Counted from the first letter of the stretch, positions 1-6,704 are shown. The stretch: DNA of 6,704 nt from CAZTLI01 sp964614375 (GCA_964614375.1 CAZTLI010000307.1:1-6704); one strand, 5' to 3'. The notes: generated by a model not told the origin, from the sequence alone. Numbers and translations are program-made.

Positions 1-1
1 C

Positions 2-589
2 ATCGGCGAAACACAGCAGCAAATCTGCTTCGATTGGCGCGCAATTGAGCCGTTGAGTGAAGTCAGTTTTGAAAACGGTGTTTTGAACGCCACCCTCCTA
101 GACAATCGCGCGCTGCGTGTCGAATCGCAAGCCATCAATCTGCTGCCACTCGATAGCGCGTCCCCTCGCGCGGAGAGCTTTCCGGTAGCCATCACACTGG
201 GCAACAACCCAATAACGACAATTCAGCTTGATTGGGTTAATATGACGGGGTTTTCGCTGGCGCATGGTGAACTGCGCCTGTCCTTCGCCGACGCGATACG
301 CGCACCAAACACCACTATCCGTAACGGTATAGATGTCGTCGGTGTCGATGCCATTGCCGATGTGGTACGCATTCAATATGTCAGTACCGAAGAACGTTTA
401 CTGCTCCCTGCCGAAGAGAGTTATATCGAAATTGTCACACCCGCGGGCGACCCGACATTTGATGGCGCGCCCTTTAATGCGCGCGTGCTGCCGGGTGAAG
501 CGGGTTATCAACCGCGCATGACCAACAATCTCGGTGGTGAATGTTATCCTATCAATACGCTGCAACCCGAAGCCAATTGCGCGCCAAAC
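2..589 (+). other. N-terminal-side beta-rich region of unknown family (residues 1-196)
   Basis: This part precedes the Rhs shell and has no YD motifs. Alternating hydrophobic and polar residues with Thr, Asn, Asp and Gly turns suggest beta-sandwich or shell-cap folds, for example around residues 60-100 and 115-150. I recognise no catalytic or binding motif. It contains one single cysteine (C9), and a close pair (C181/C193) lies at its end. The first residues visible (IGETQQQICFDW) do not look like a signal peptide, so the true N-terminus with any export signal is further upstream. In large Rhs and teneurin-like proteins this position is usually held by beta-sandwich or plug domains that close one end of the shell; that role is inferred here. 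Confidence 0.55.
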
Positions 590-3500
590 GGACACATCAA
601 CCCAACCAATGGTAATCTGTGGTACGGCGTGACTGATTTGTTGGCGGCTGGGCCGGCGCTGGATTTAGCCCTGATTCGCAGTTATAACAGCGGCGCAGCA
701 AATGTCGATGGTGCTTTTGGGCCAGGCTGGTCGTTTCCGTTCCCATTCGATTATAACGTGACATTCAACCCAACCACCAATTCGCGGCAGGTGGCTTTAC
801 AGGGTTTCACGAATGACGCGGACTCGATAACGCAATATCGTGTCGGCCTCGACTTAACATGGACGCCGCGCGGACTGGTCGAATATACGACAGGCAGTGG
901 TTCACGCCATGCCTTTACACTCCGCGCAACGGCTGAGGACGGTACACAGACGTTCGTCGCGTTGACGATGCCGGGATGGTTCTTAACCCGCGCCGGGTTA
1001 CAAGACAATTGGACACTTACGCAAGACAGCGGTTTCACACTCACATTTGACCGTGCCGGACGACTTCGCAGCTATGGCTATCCTGCTTTAAATCGTGAAG
1101 TTGTGATTGATTACGAATGGGATACGTTGTTTGATGGCCCCGGCAGCGGCAAGGTCGATTCACCTGTGATTATCAGCGACGCAGCCACCAATCGTCGTAT
1201 CGAACTCTATTTTGATACCAACCATCATATCGTGCGAAGTATATTGTGTGCCGCACCATCCGACCCGGCTGAACCCTGTGAACGCAGTGACCACTTTGAA
1301 GAAGTGCGCTATGAATACAGTGGCAATTTACTGACCCGCGTGCTCTATCCCGATGGTCAAGTCGCGGAATATGCGTATGACGAGGCGGGAGCGATGGTCT
1401 GGCATAATGACCCGCGCGCCCCGGTATCGCCAACCATGGCCTATGCCTACTTCCCTAACACACTCTCTGTCGCGGCGGCTTATATCTTGGGTCCCGGTGA
1501 ACGGCAGGCTACTGATAATTCATTTGTCTGGCGACGACTGAATGTAACCGATGATGGCAGCACACGCACCGTCACCGTCGCGGAAGAATACGTAGATGAA
1601 GCGCAAGCTGTGATGCGTGAATATCGCCACACACTTTCCGATTCAACGTGGGACACAGCAGGCACGAGTTACCGTCTTGAGGGCTATGTTGGCCCACTGG
1701 CACGGAATGGTGGTTTTGATGCTGTGGCGCAAACCTATACATGGGATACGACACAGACCAATCGTGTCAATGGCCTGATATACACAGTCAATGCGCGCAA
1801 CGAGAACGGGCGGCGCAATCCGATCACATTCAACTATACCGAAACAGGCCGCCTACAATCCATCAGCACCGGTCGGTCAGATGTCGTTGGTTATCCGGGT
1901 ATGACCATCACCCAGCAGGAGTTGGTCAGTTCATCTGCCCCTATCTATCTCCCGGAGCAGGTGCGCTTTGCGGATGGAAGTCAAGTCGTCTATACGTATG
2001 ATGACTCCGGGCGTGTCACCACGATGCGGGGTGAATTCGGCGTGCGCTATACCTATACATGGGCAGATGGTTATCAACTCATACGGATGACATTGCAGCG
2101 GTTGGTCAGCGATGGCGACACCCCCACCGACACATCCGATGACATCTACGAGGATGTCACTATCTGGAATTATACCTATCACACAGATTCATTGGGCATG
2201 GTCGCGTCGATAACTGAAATCGACGCCCAAAGCGAAAATGACGATGGCTATCGTGTCGATTATGAATGGGATGCCTTCGGGCGATTGGTCACGGTCAGCG
2301 ACAGCGTACTCGGTACATATCAGATCGCGTACAATCAGGCCGATTCTGGCACAGAAACATCGTCGTCTATCGTCATCACCGACCCAACAGGCGCGACCAC
2401 CGAAACGACATTCGATGCGCGTGGTCGTCGTGCTGCCGTCATCATGCGAAATGCAGACGGTGTGATGCTGCGGCATACGGTGTATCGCTATGACTATCTT
2501 GACCGTCTGATTGCAGAGGAACAGGTCAATCAGTTACAAATACCAGACGCCGATTCCGAAGAACGCCTCGTTACGACGTATACCTATGCCCCTGTGCCAA
2601 CATTCACCAATACAACTGGCGAGACGGAGTACATTGGCGGATACAGCATCACCATCACCGACCCGCACGGACGCCGCCAGACCTTCACGTATGATGCACT
2701 GGGGCGTGTACGGCAGACATTGGATTATTTCCAGAATGAGCGGCGTTTTGATTATTTCATCACCAATGCCAACGACGGCGCGCAATCAGCAGCCAATCCG
2801 GGCGGCTTGCGGATTGTCCAACAGGATAGGCGCGGCGGTCAATTGACTGCCGAAATGACCTATATTTTTGATGGTCGCTGGCAGCTTGTGAATATGTCAC
2901 GCTCAACCTATACGCCAGATGGTGAAATGAACTGGACTGGTCGCTGGCAGCTCTATCGCAACAGCACCGATCTTGAAAGCACCAATCCGCGCCGACTGGA
3001 AGGCCCCGGCTTTAGGGGATTAGATTGGGCGACCAATGCCTATGTCAGCGGACGACCTGCGGATTTTACGCTTACATATAATACGCCTAATCCAACCGAA
3101 GTGATGACGGTCACGCCCGATAGCAACCTGGCCTATGACTATTTAGGCCGTCCAACACGCATCACGCAAATCGTTGATGATACTGAACTGGTCACCACGC
3201 TTGCCTATTGCCCGCTGTCGGGTGGGCGCGAACGTATCATCCGGTCGCGTCCCAATTTATCTATAAGCTGTACTGACGATGCCAATGCCGCTGCTGCCAT
3301 CACGTATGACGCGCATGGGCGCATGATTCGCTACGACGACCCATCTGGAAGCCGAATTTACTCGTATATGGCTGTAGATAGCCTATGGCGCGTGACTGTC
3401 GTCGGCGTAAGCACAAACGCCTATACATGGACACTCGATTACAATGCAGCAGGCGATTTGATCCAATGGGAAGATGATAGCGGGCAATCCCGCACCTACA

Positions 3501-6500
3501 TCTATGACACACTCGGACGGCTGCGACAGGTCGAAACCACGATGAATAATGAGCCGCAGCCAGAGGCGTCGTACAACTTCACCTACAACGGCGCAAACCT
3601 GTTGACCCAACAACAGGATGCACTCGGACGCGGCACAATTTACGAGTACAACGCGCAGGGTCAGGTCACTGTTGAGCAAGACATCAGTACATCAAATGCG
3701 ACGATTTACACCTATGATTCGAGTGGTTTGTTAACAGCGGTGATTTCACCGGATGGGGTCACCACGACCTATTTCTACGATGGCTCGTCACCGGGGCGGC
3801 TAACGGGCATCAGCACCCCACTGGGACGACATGAATTTGCATGGGACAATGCCACCAACACCATGACTTACACCGACCCACGCGGCAATAGTACGAGCTA
3901 CGCCTATGATATTTTCGGGCAATTGTGGCGCATTGAGGGCGAACTCGAACGGCGTTACACGGTGAATTATGACGACATTGGCCGGGTGACTGATGTGGCG
4001 GCATTCGATGGAGACGATTCGCGTCATCTGCAATTAACACACGATGCGCCTGCCAACAGCGTGACGATTCAACAGCCCGATACACCCTCCTGGTCATGGA
4101 GCTTCACCTCCACCCCGGCAGGCGGCCTGCACAGCGTGAACAGCCCCGCCGGTGGCGTATACTTTATGGTAGATAGCTTCGGGCGGTTGTCCAGTATCGA
4201 AGCAGGTAATCGGATATGGTCATTCAATCGTGCGGGGGGTGAATCCACGATGATTTTCACCGACGGTTATGGCCTGAATACGTCGCTGACATTCGATGCG
4301 CTCTATCGTGAAGTGCAAACTAGTACCGATGACGATATGGTGATCTATCGCTATCAATCGGTTGAAGGTCAAGGCAACGACAGCAGCCATGTAAATTTGT
4401 TGATGGGTCGCGCCGATAGCAGCAGAATCTATACATTCTCACCCGGAGACGGTATTAATCCACCGACGGTTGTCTTACGCGCACCGGGACGACGTATCCT
4501 CTACCTCTATGATGCCGAGGGGTTGTTGACGGAAATCACATCAGAGATTTGCCTGACGGATAGTGACCTGTCGCTCGATGTGACGGATTTGAGCCAGTTC
4601 AATGTCAACTCACCCTCAGTATGCCCTGATATTGCTGCCGATAGTCCTGTCCAGCGTAGTACCGTGCGATTTGTCTATGACGATGCCGGACAACCTATCC
4701 GGGTGATAGATGCCGAGCAGAATGTCGAGTCCTTCACCTATAACGAGACGGGCAATCTGACCATCTATCAAAATGCCGCCGGACAAACTTATACATATAC
4801 CTACGACTCGCTCAATCGGCTGAGTAGTGTCAGCGGGCCAACAGGGGTACGTGTATGGCTCAATTATGCGTTTGATCGTGTCGCCGACATCTGCCAGACA
4901 CGCAGCGAAGCGGCCAGTGATTTCGAGACGTGTGTGGCAAATGGTATCGTCCTCGAAAGCTACAGTTACGACACCCTCGGACGCCTCACAGGTCAATCCT
5001 ATCCCAACATCACCGCAGATGGCGAGATGGTTCAAAACACGGTGACGTATCGTTATGGGAGTGAAGATAGAATTGGACTACCCATTGGCTGGGGTGTAGA
5101 CGGGCAAAATGGTGTCGAACTGACGTATGCGGACGATGCGGTCACGCTCGAAACATTGACCATACCCGGCACCGGCGTATACACCTTTAGCTATCTGACC
5201 CGTGACCGCGTTAACGCCATTGTCATGGGCGGGCAAGATGACCTGCGCTATGTTTACGATGCACAGGGTCGTGTACAGCAAATCGTCAGCGGAGAGCAAA
5301 TTTTCAGCTACAGCTATTTGCCTGCTAATCGCGGCTACATCGTGCAGGACGAACAAACGGGATATTGGCTGCGCTATGAACGCAATACCAATGGAATGCT
5401 GCGGTTGATTGATTATGGACAAAGTGAACCCGGTGACACACCCCTGCTGCACGCGAGTTATAGCAACGTCGATGAGTTGGGGTCTGTGCCGCTGGCATTG
5501 GACTGGACAGTCGGACTCACGACTGAAATGAGCATCACCCGCTCCGGGCTCACCCGTTTCGTCCTGCATCAATATTTCCCGTCTGAATCGACAGCTAGCG
5601 ATTTTGACCTGTTGTTGAATTACACGCTCGACCCCTTAGGGCAGGTGATTCGGCAGGTTATCAGGCCACAATTTAGCGACAGTGCCGGCGTTTTTGCTCG
5701 TGAGGCCAGCGGCTATTTAATCATTCAGGAATACGCACAGGACAATCGTCCCTTATTGCTGCGGATTAACGATACAGACAGTGGCCGCCTGCTCTATCTG
5801 CAAACCTTTAACTACAGCGACTTCGGGCAAATCACGCGCGAGACACGGCAGTACGAAAGTGGAGCGCAAATTGTCATTGACTATACATATGCCAATCGCA
5901 ATCAATTAGTGGAACAGCAGGTGGCAATTGTTGAGATGTCCACCGCCGGACACGCGCTATCGTTCACGTTTGCCCTGACCACAGGAATCGGCGGATTATG
6001 GTGGCTGCGGCGCAGGGCATTTGGGCGCATCAAATCGGTGATTGTCGCTGCTATCGGCATTGCCTCCGTCTACATCATCGTGATGCCTATGACATTGAAC
6101 GCACAGACAGCCTCGCCCTCACTCACCTATCGCTATGCCTATGACGCTGCGGGCAATATGACACAAATCACGCTGGACGATGAAATCTGCGCCACGTATG
6201 TTTACGACACGGCAAATCGCCTCATTGTCGCCAGTCTGCCGCCGCGCAATATCACACAAATATATCAATACGATGCCTACAATCGCTTGTCGGTTATCAA
6301 TGGCACTCAAATTATCTATCCGGGGAATAGCGCCATACCCTTAGCGCGATATGGCGATGTCACCACAATTTATGCACAAACAGCCGATGGCTTTAGCCTA
6401 TTTCAAGCAATAGACGACCAGATTATCCCGCTAATTCACAATGGACGCGACGAAATCTTCACCACCACCCACATCACCCATCCACTGTGGTTGTTCGATC

Positions 6501-6703
6501 CGATGGGACGCTTTATCGACCTGTCTAATCCGCCCACACCAGCGCAAGGTTGCGGCTTTGGGTCAACGGCGCTTGACCTGAGCCTATTATCACCGCCGCA
6601 GTCTGTTTTTCAGGGGATGATGTGGGACTCGGTGAGCAATCTCTATTTTCACAATGGACGAGTCTATGCGCCGCAGTTAGGCCGCTACTTACAGCGTGAC
6701 CCA
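2..6703 (+). CDS. Giant YD-repeat / RHS-family protein, partial at both ends
   Basis: A single reading frame is open across the whole window with no stop, giving 2234 residues; the start codon is upstream and the stop downstream. The protein belongs to the YD-repeat/RHS family, whose beta-strand repeats coil into a hollow shell that encloses a C-terminal domain, often a toxin used against competing cells. Evidence seen: a shell-entry motif ending GPGW (240-243), about thirty YD-type units such as YDALGR (897-902), YDTLGR (1168-1173 and 1656-1661) and YDAQGR (1752-1757), and a terminal core motif LYFHNGRVYAPQLGRYLQ followed by RDP (2214-2234). Even as a fragment it exceeds the roughly 1400 residues of E. 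coli Rhs proteins and approaches the size of Bacillus WapA. Odd features are only two lysines (384, 2011), thirteen cysteines mostly in close pairs, and an internal hydrophobic hairpin (1985-2030). No frameshift or internal stop is seen. Family assignment is sure; the specific role (antibacterial effector, adhesion, surface structure) is inferred and cannot be settled without the missing ends. Confidence 0.95.
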   Translation, partial: MGETQQQICFDWRAIEPLSEVSFENGVLNATLLDNRALRVESQAINLLPLDSASPRAESFPVAITLGNNPITTIQLDWVNMTGFSLAHGELRLSFADAIRAPNTTIRNGIDVVGVDAIADVVRIQYVSTEERLLLPAEESYIEIVTPAGDPTFDGAPFNARVLPGEAGYQPRMTNNLGGECYPINTLQPEANCAPNGHINPTNGNLWYGVTDLLAAGPALDLALIRSYNSGAANVDGAFGPGWSFPFPFDYNVTFNPTTNSRQVALQGFTNDADSITQYRVGLDLTWTPRGLVEYTTGSGSRHAFTLRATAEDGTQTFVALTMPGWFLTRAGLQDNWTLTQDSGFTLTFDRAGRLRSYGYPALNREVVIDYEWDTLFDGPGSGKVDSPVIISDAATNRRIELYFDTNHHIVRSILCAAPSDPAEPCERSDHFEEVRYEYSGNLLTRVLYPDGQVAEYAYDEAGAMVWHNDPRAPVSPTMAYAYFPNTLSVAAAYILGPGERQATDNSFVWRRLNVTDDGSTRTVTVAEEYVDEAQAVMREYRHTLSDSTWDTAGTSYRLEGYVGPLARNGGFDAVAQTYTWDTTQTNRVNGLIYTVNARNENGRRNPITFNYTETGRLQSISTGRSDVVGYPGMTITQQELVSSSAPIYLPEQVRFADGSQVVYTYDDSGRVTTMRGEFGVRYTYTWADGYQLIRMTLQRLVSDGDTPTDTSDDIYEDVTIWNYTYHTDSLGMVASITEIDAQSENDDGYRVDYEWDAFGRLVTVSDSVLGTYQIAYNQADSGTETSSSIVITDPTGATTETTFDARGRRAAVIMRNADGVMLRHTVYRYDYLDRLIAEEQVNQLQIPDADSEERLVTTYTYAPVPTFTNTTGETEYIGGYSITITDPHGRRQTFTYDALGRVRQTLDYFQNERRFDYFITNANDGAQSAANPGGLRIVQQDRRGGQLTAEMTYIFDGRWQLVNMSRSTYTPDGEMNWTGRWQLYRNSTDLESTNPRRLEGPGFRGLDWATNAYVSGRPADFTLTYNTPNPTEVMTVTPDSNLAYDYLGRPTRITQIVDDTELVTTLAYCPLSGGRERIIRSRPNLSISCTDDANAAAAITYDAHGRMIRYDDPSGSRIYSYMAVDSLWRVTVVGVSTNAYTWTLDYNAAGDLIQWEDDSGQSRTYIYDTLGRLRQVETTMNNEPQPEASYNFTYNGANLLTQQQDALGRGTIYEYNAQGQVTVEQDISTSNATIYTYDSSGLLTAVISPDGVTTTYFYDGSSPGRLTGISTPLGRHEFAWDNATNTMTYTDPRGNSTSYAYDIFGQLWRIEGELERRYTVNYDDIGRVTDVAAFDGDDSRHLQLTHDAPANSVTIQQPDTPSWSWSFTSTPAGGLHSVNSPAGGVYFMVDSFGRLSSIEAGNRIWSFNRAGGESTMIFTDGYGLNTSLTFDALYREVQTSTDDDMVIYRYQSVEGQGNDSSHVNLLMGRADSSRIYTFSPGDGINPPTVVLRAPGRRILYLYDAEGLLTEITSEICLTDSDLSLDVTDLSQFNVNSPSVCPDIAADSPVQRSTVRFVYDDAGQPIRVIDAEQNVESFTYNETGNLTIYQNAAGQTYTYTYDSLNRLSSVSGPTGVRVWLNYAFDRVADICQTRSEAASDFETCVANGIVLESYSYDTLGRLTGQSYPNITADGEMVQNTVTYRYGSEDRIGLPIGWGVDGQNGVELTYADDAVTLETLTIPGTGVYTFSYLTRDRVNAIVMGGQDDLRYVYDAQGRVQQIVSGEQIFSYSYLPANRGYIVQDEQTGYWLRYERNTNGMLRLIDYGQSEPGDTPLLHASYSNVDELGSVPLALDWTVGLTTEMSITRSGLTRFVLHQYFPSESTASDFDLLLNYTLDPLGQVIRQVIRPQFSDSAGVFAREASGYLIIQEYAQDNRPLLLRINDTDSGRLLYLQTFNYSDFGQITRETRQYESGAQIVIDYTYANRNQLVEQQVAIVEMSTAGHALSFTFALTTGIGGLWWLRRRAFGRIKSVIVAAIGIASVYIIVMPMTLNAQTASPSLTYRYAYDAAGNMTQITLDDEICATYVYDTANRLIVASLPPRNITQIYQYDAYNRLSVINGTQIIYPGNSAIPLARYGDVTTIYAQTADGFSLFQAIDDQIIPLIHNGRDEIFTTTHITHPLWLFDPMGRFIDLSNPPTPAQGCGFGSTALDLSLLSPPQSVFQGMMWDSVSNLYFHNGRVYAPQLGRYLQRDP
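542..580 (+). other. Cysteine-pair loop 1 (C181-C193)
   Basis: Two cysteines 12 residues apart (CYPINTLQPEANC) sit immediately before the Rhs shell-entry motif. A short disulfide-closed loop is inferred. It would fit an extracytoplasmic protein and could pin the junction between the unknown N-terminal region and the shell. Confidence 0.5.
590..1063 (+). other. Rhs shell entry region, DUF6531-like (residues 197-354)
   Basis: Residues 199-243 match the pattern that opens the repeat shell in many Rhs proteins: an N-P-x-N-G-N turn, then TDLLAAGPALDLALIRSYNS, and then G-A-F-G-P-G-W ending at W243. In the family this reads as a tDl..pG..pL.l.R.YnS...g.fG.GW signature (DUF6531 and related). It is followed by a beta-rich stretch (250-344) that ends in a 'Trp-x-Leu ... 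G-F-T-L-T-F-D-R-A-G-R-L' sequence, the usual hand-over into the first YD unit, at 345-354. The assignment rests on motif recognition; a profile search against DUF6531/Rhs entry models would confirm it. K384, one of the two lysines, lies shortly after this region. Confidence 0.75.
1247..1279 (+). other. Cysteine-pair loop 2 (C416-C426)
   Basis: Two cysteines 10 residues apart enclose a proline- and alanine-rich turn (CAAPSDPAEPC). The next YD-like unit, YSGN, starts 13 residues after the second cysteine (Y439). A disulfide is inferred, not shown. Confidence 0.5.
2873..2953 (+). repeat. Short local repeat of GRWQL (residues 958-962 and 980-984)
   Basis: The codons for Gly-Arg-Trp-Gln-Leu occur twice, 66 bases apart, identical at 14 of 15 bases (they differ only in the last Leu base). 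The two copies end strands in one tryptophan-containing hairpin with T-P-D-G-E-M-N at its turn. It may be a trace of a 22-residue duplication or simply structural convergence; the flanking residues do not match well. Confidence 0.3.
3209..3271 (+). other. Cysteine-pair loop 3 (C1070-C1090)
   Basis: Two cysteines 20 residues apart frame an arginine-rich loop (PLSGGRERIIRSRPN inside). The canonical unit YDAHGR begins 12 residues after the second cysteine (Y1102). The loop departs from the strand-turn pattern around it and looks like an inserted hairpin on the shell surface. Confidence 0.5.
4550..4624 (+). other. Cysteine-pair loop 4 (C1517-C1541)
   Basis: This is the longest of the pairs, 24 residues apart, enclosing an acidic, serine-rich stretch with a D-L-S-L-D-V-T-D-L-S core. 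The unit YDDAGQ starts 18 residues after the second cysteine (Y1559). The acidic Asp/Ser/Asn-rich loop could bind a divalent metal, but no recognised calcium motif is present. Confidence 0.5.
4892..4933 (+). other. Cysteine-pair loop 5 (C1631-C1644)
   Basis: Two cysteines 13 residues apart (CQTRSEAASDFETC) lie between the YAFDR strand and the canonical unit YDTLGR, which starts 12 residues after the second cysteine (Y1656). The spacing to the next YD unit is the same as for loop 3. Confidence 0.5.
5954..6091 (+). other. Internal hydrophobic hairpin: two candidate membrane segments (residues 1985-2030)
   Basis: Residues 1985-2002 are uncharged and hydrophobic (ALSFTFALTTGIGGLWWL). They are followed by a loop with five basic residues (R2003, R2004, R2005, R2009, K2011), and then a second hydrophobic run at 2012-2030 (SVIVAAIGIASVYIIVMPM). 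By the positive-inside rule the loop would face the cytoplasm and both flanks would be outside, placing shell and core on the same, exported side. The second segment followed by L-N-A-Q-T-A-S-P also looks like a signal peptide with a possible cleavage site. The reading frame passes through without interruption and YD units resume at 2043. This is unusual for the middle of a beta shell, where strands are amphipathic. Membrane insertion is inferred from composition; the segments could instead be packed in the shell lumen until toxin release. Confidence 0.7.
6128..6703 (+). other. RHS-associated core, truncated at the window end (residues 2043-2234)
   Basis: YD units resume at 2043 (YRYAYDAAGN), then C-A-T-Y-V-Y-D-T-A-N-R-L and Y-Q-Y-D-A-Y-N-R-L, the usual run-in to the core. 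D2166-P-M-G-R takes the place of the conserved 'D-x-L-G-S' element. The hallmark terminal motif follows at 2214-2234, reading LYFHNGRVYAPQLGRYLQ then RDP, which matches the family pattern g-L-Y-Y-x-R-x-Y-x-P-x-x-G-R-F-x-x-x-D-P. In Rhs proteins this core closes the shell and is followed by self-cleavage at a nearby site, after which the variable C-terminal domain is released. The window stops at the DP, so neither the cleavage site nor the C-terminal domain can be read. Two unpaired cysteines, C2063 and C2184, lie in this part. Confidence 0.85.
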
Positions 6704-6704
6704 C

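Larger units (their letters stand above)
1034..5935 (+). repeat. YD-repeat shell (residues 345-1978)
   Basis: This is a long array of diverged YD units of the form x-Y-x-Y-D-x-x-G-R-h, spaced roughly 20-60 residues apart. Clear examples begin at Y/F/W residues 349 (FDRAGR), 666 (YDDSGR), 756 (WDAFGR), 897 (YDALGR), 1045 (YDYLGR), 1102 (YDAHGR), 1168 (YDTLGR), 1559 (YDDAGQ), 1656 (YDTLGR) and 1752 (YDAQGR). In solved structures such as the TcC/Rhs cocoon and teneurin, these units form strands of a spiralling beta-sheet that makes a hollow shell. The densest classical stretch is about 1100-1350, with intervening D-P-x-G-x-x-T-x-Y-x-Y-D turns. Residues 450-660 are more diverged, with few clear YD motifs, and may hold longer excursions. 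The repeats are protein-level; I saw no long direct DNA repeats, so the array is old rather than recently expanded. Confidence 0.92.

Noticed and set aside
4547..4630. Calcium-binding repeat (RTX or dockerin type) in the acidic loop C1517-C1541
   Set aside because: The Asp/Ser/Asn residues do not form GGxGxDxxx or the DxDxDG pattern; only the acidic composition is suggestive.
4616..5035. Minus-strand open frame of 139 codons
   Set aside because: It is antisense to canonical YD units and cysteine loops 4 and 5. No recognised family and no independent start signal were seen.
5078..5572. Minus-strand open frame of 164 codons
   Set aside because: It lies wholly opposite the YD-repeat ORF, whose repeats are clearly coding. 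Its translation shows no recognisable domain, so it is a shadow frame.
5936..6127. A new gene starting at ATG 5936 (M1979), with the hydrophobic hairpin as its signal peptide
   Set aside because: There is no stop codon in the frame before it and no convincing ribosome binding site just upstream; the YD protein reads straight through. It is kept only as a fusion hypothesis.
2..6703. Pseudogene or frameshifted Rhs remnant
   Set aside because: YD motifs from residue 349 to the core at 2234 all fall in one uninterrupted frame, with no stop and no frame change.
1..6704. Tandem DNA repeats, CRISPR array, tRNA, rRNA or insertion sequence
   Set aside because: Reading through the window I saw no regular direct repeats with spacers, no terminal inverted repeats and no RNA gene signature. 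The repetition present is at the protein level and strongly diverged in DNA.

Overview
The whole window is one protein-coding sequence. Frame 2 of the plus strand is open from base 2 to base 6703 (2234 codons, no stop), and both the start codon and the stop codon lie outside. The translation is a giant YD-repeat / RHS-family protein. Its upstream end is a beta-rich region of unknown identity, and its downstream end stops inside the RHS-associated core, at the GRYLQRDP motif. No RNA gene, promoter, terminator, CRISPR array, insertion sequence or second gene was seen. The other open frames on both strands are best explained as shadows of this ORF.

Layout in protein coordinates (residue 1 = codon at base 2): 1-196, beta-rich region with no recognised family; 197-354, the entry of the Rhs shell (tDl..G..L.l.RsYNS...G.fGpGW motif, then a beta-rich stretch running into the first YD-like unit); 345-1978, about thirty recognisable, diverged YD repeats with five closely spaced cysteine pairs in loops; 1985-2030, two hydrophobic segments separated by a short Arg/Lys-rich loop; 2043-2234, further YD units and the RHS-associated core, cut by the window edge. 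In Rhs proteins the variable C-terminal domain, often a toxin, follows this core, so it and any immunity gene would lie just to the right.

The organism is bacterial, with roughly balanced base composition. An exported giant Rhs protein of more than 2200 residues fits several phyla. Chloroflexota is my tentative guess from overall flavour only, and nothing in the window proves it. Cysteine pairing, apparent membrane topology and family membership all point to a protein outside the cytoplasm, either cell-surface or secreted.

Three things stand out beyond ordinary Rhs annotation: almost total absence of lysine (I count two in 2234 residues, while arginine and asparagine are common); a two-helix hydrophobic hairpin placed inside the shell just before the core, which looks like a C-terminal anchor joined to an N-terminal signal peptide; and regularly placed cysteine pairs, four of which lie 12-18 residues before a YD or YD-like motif.
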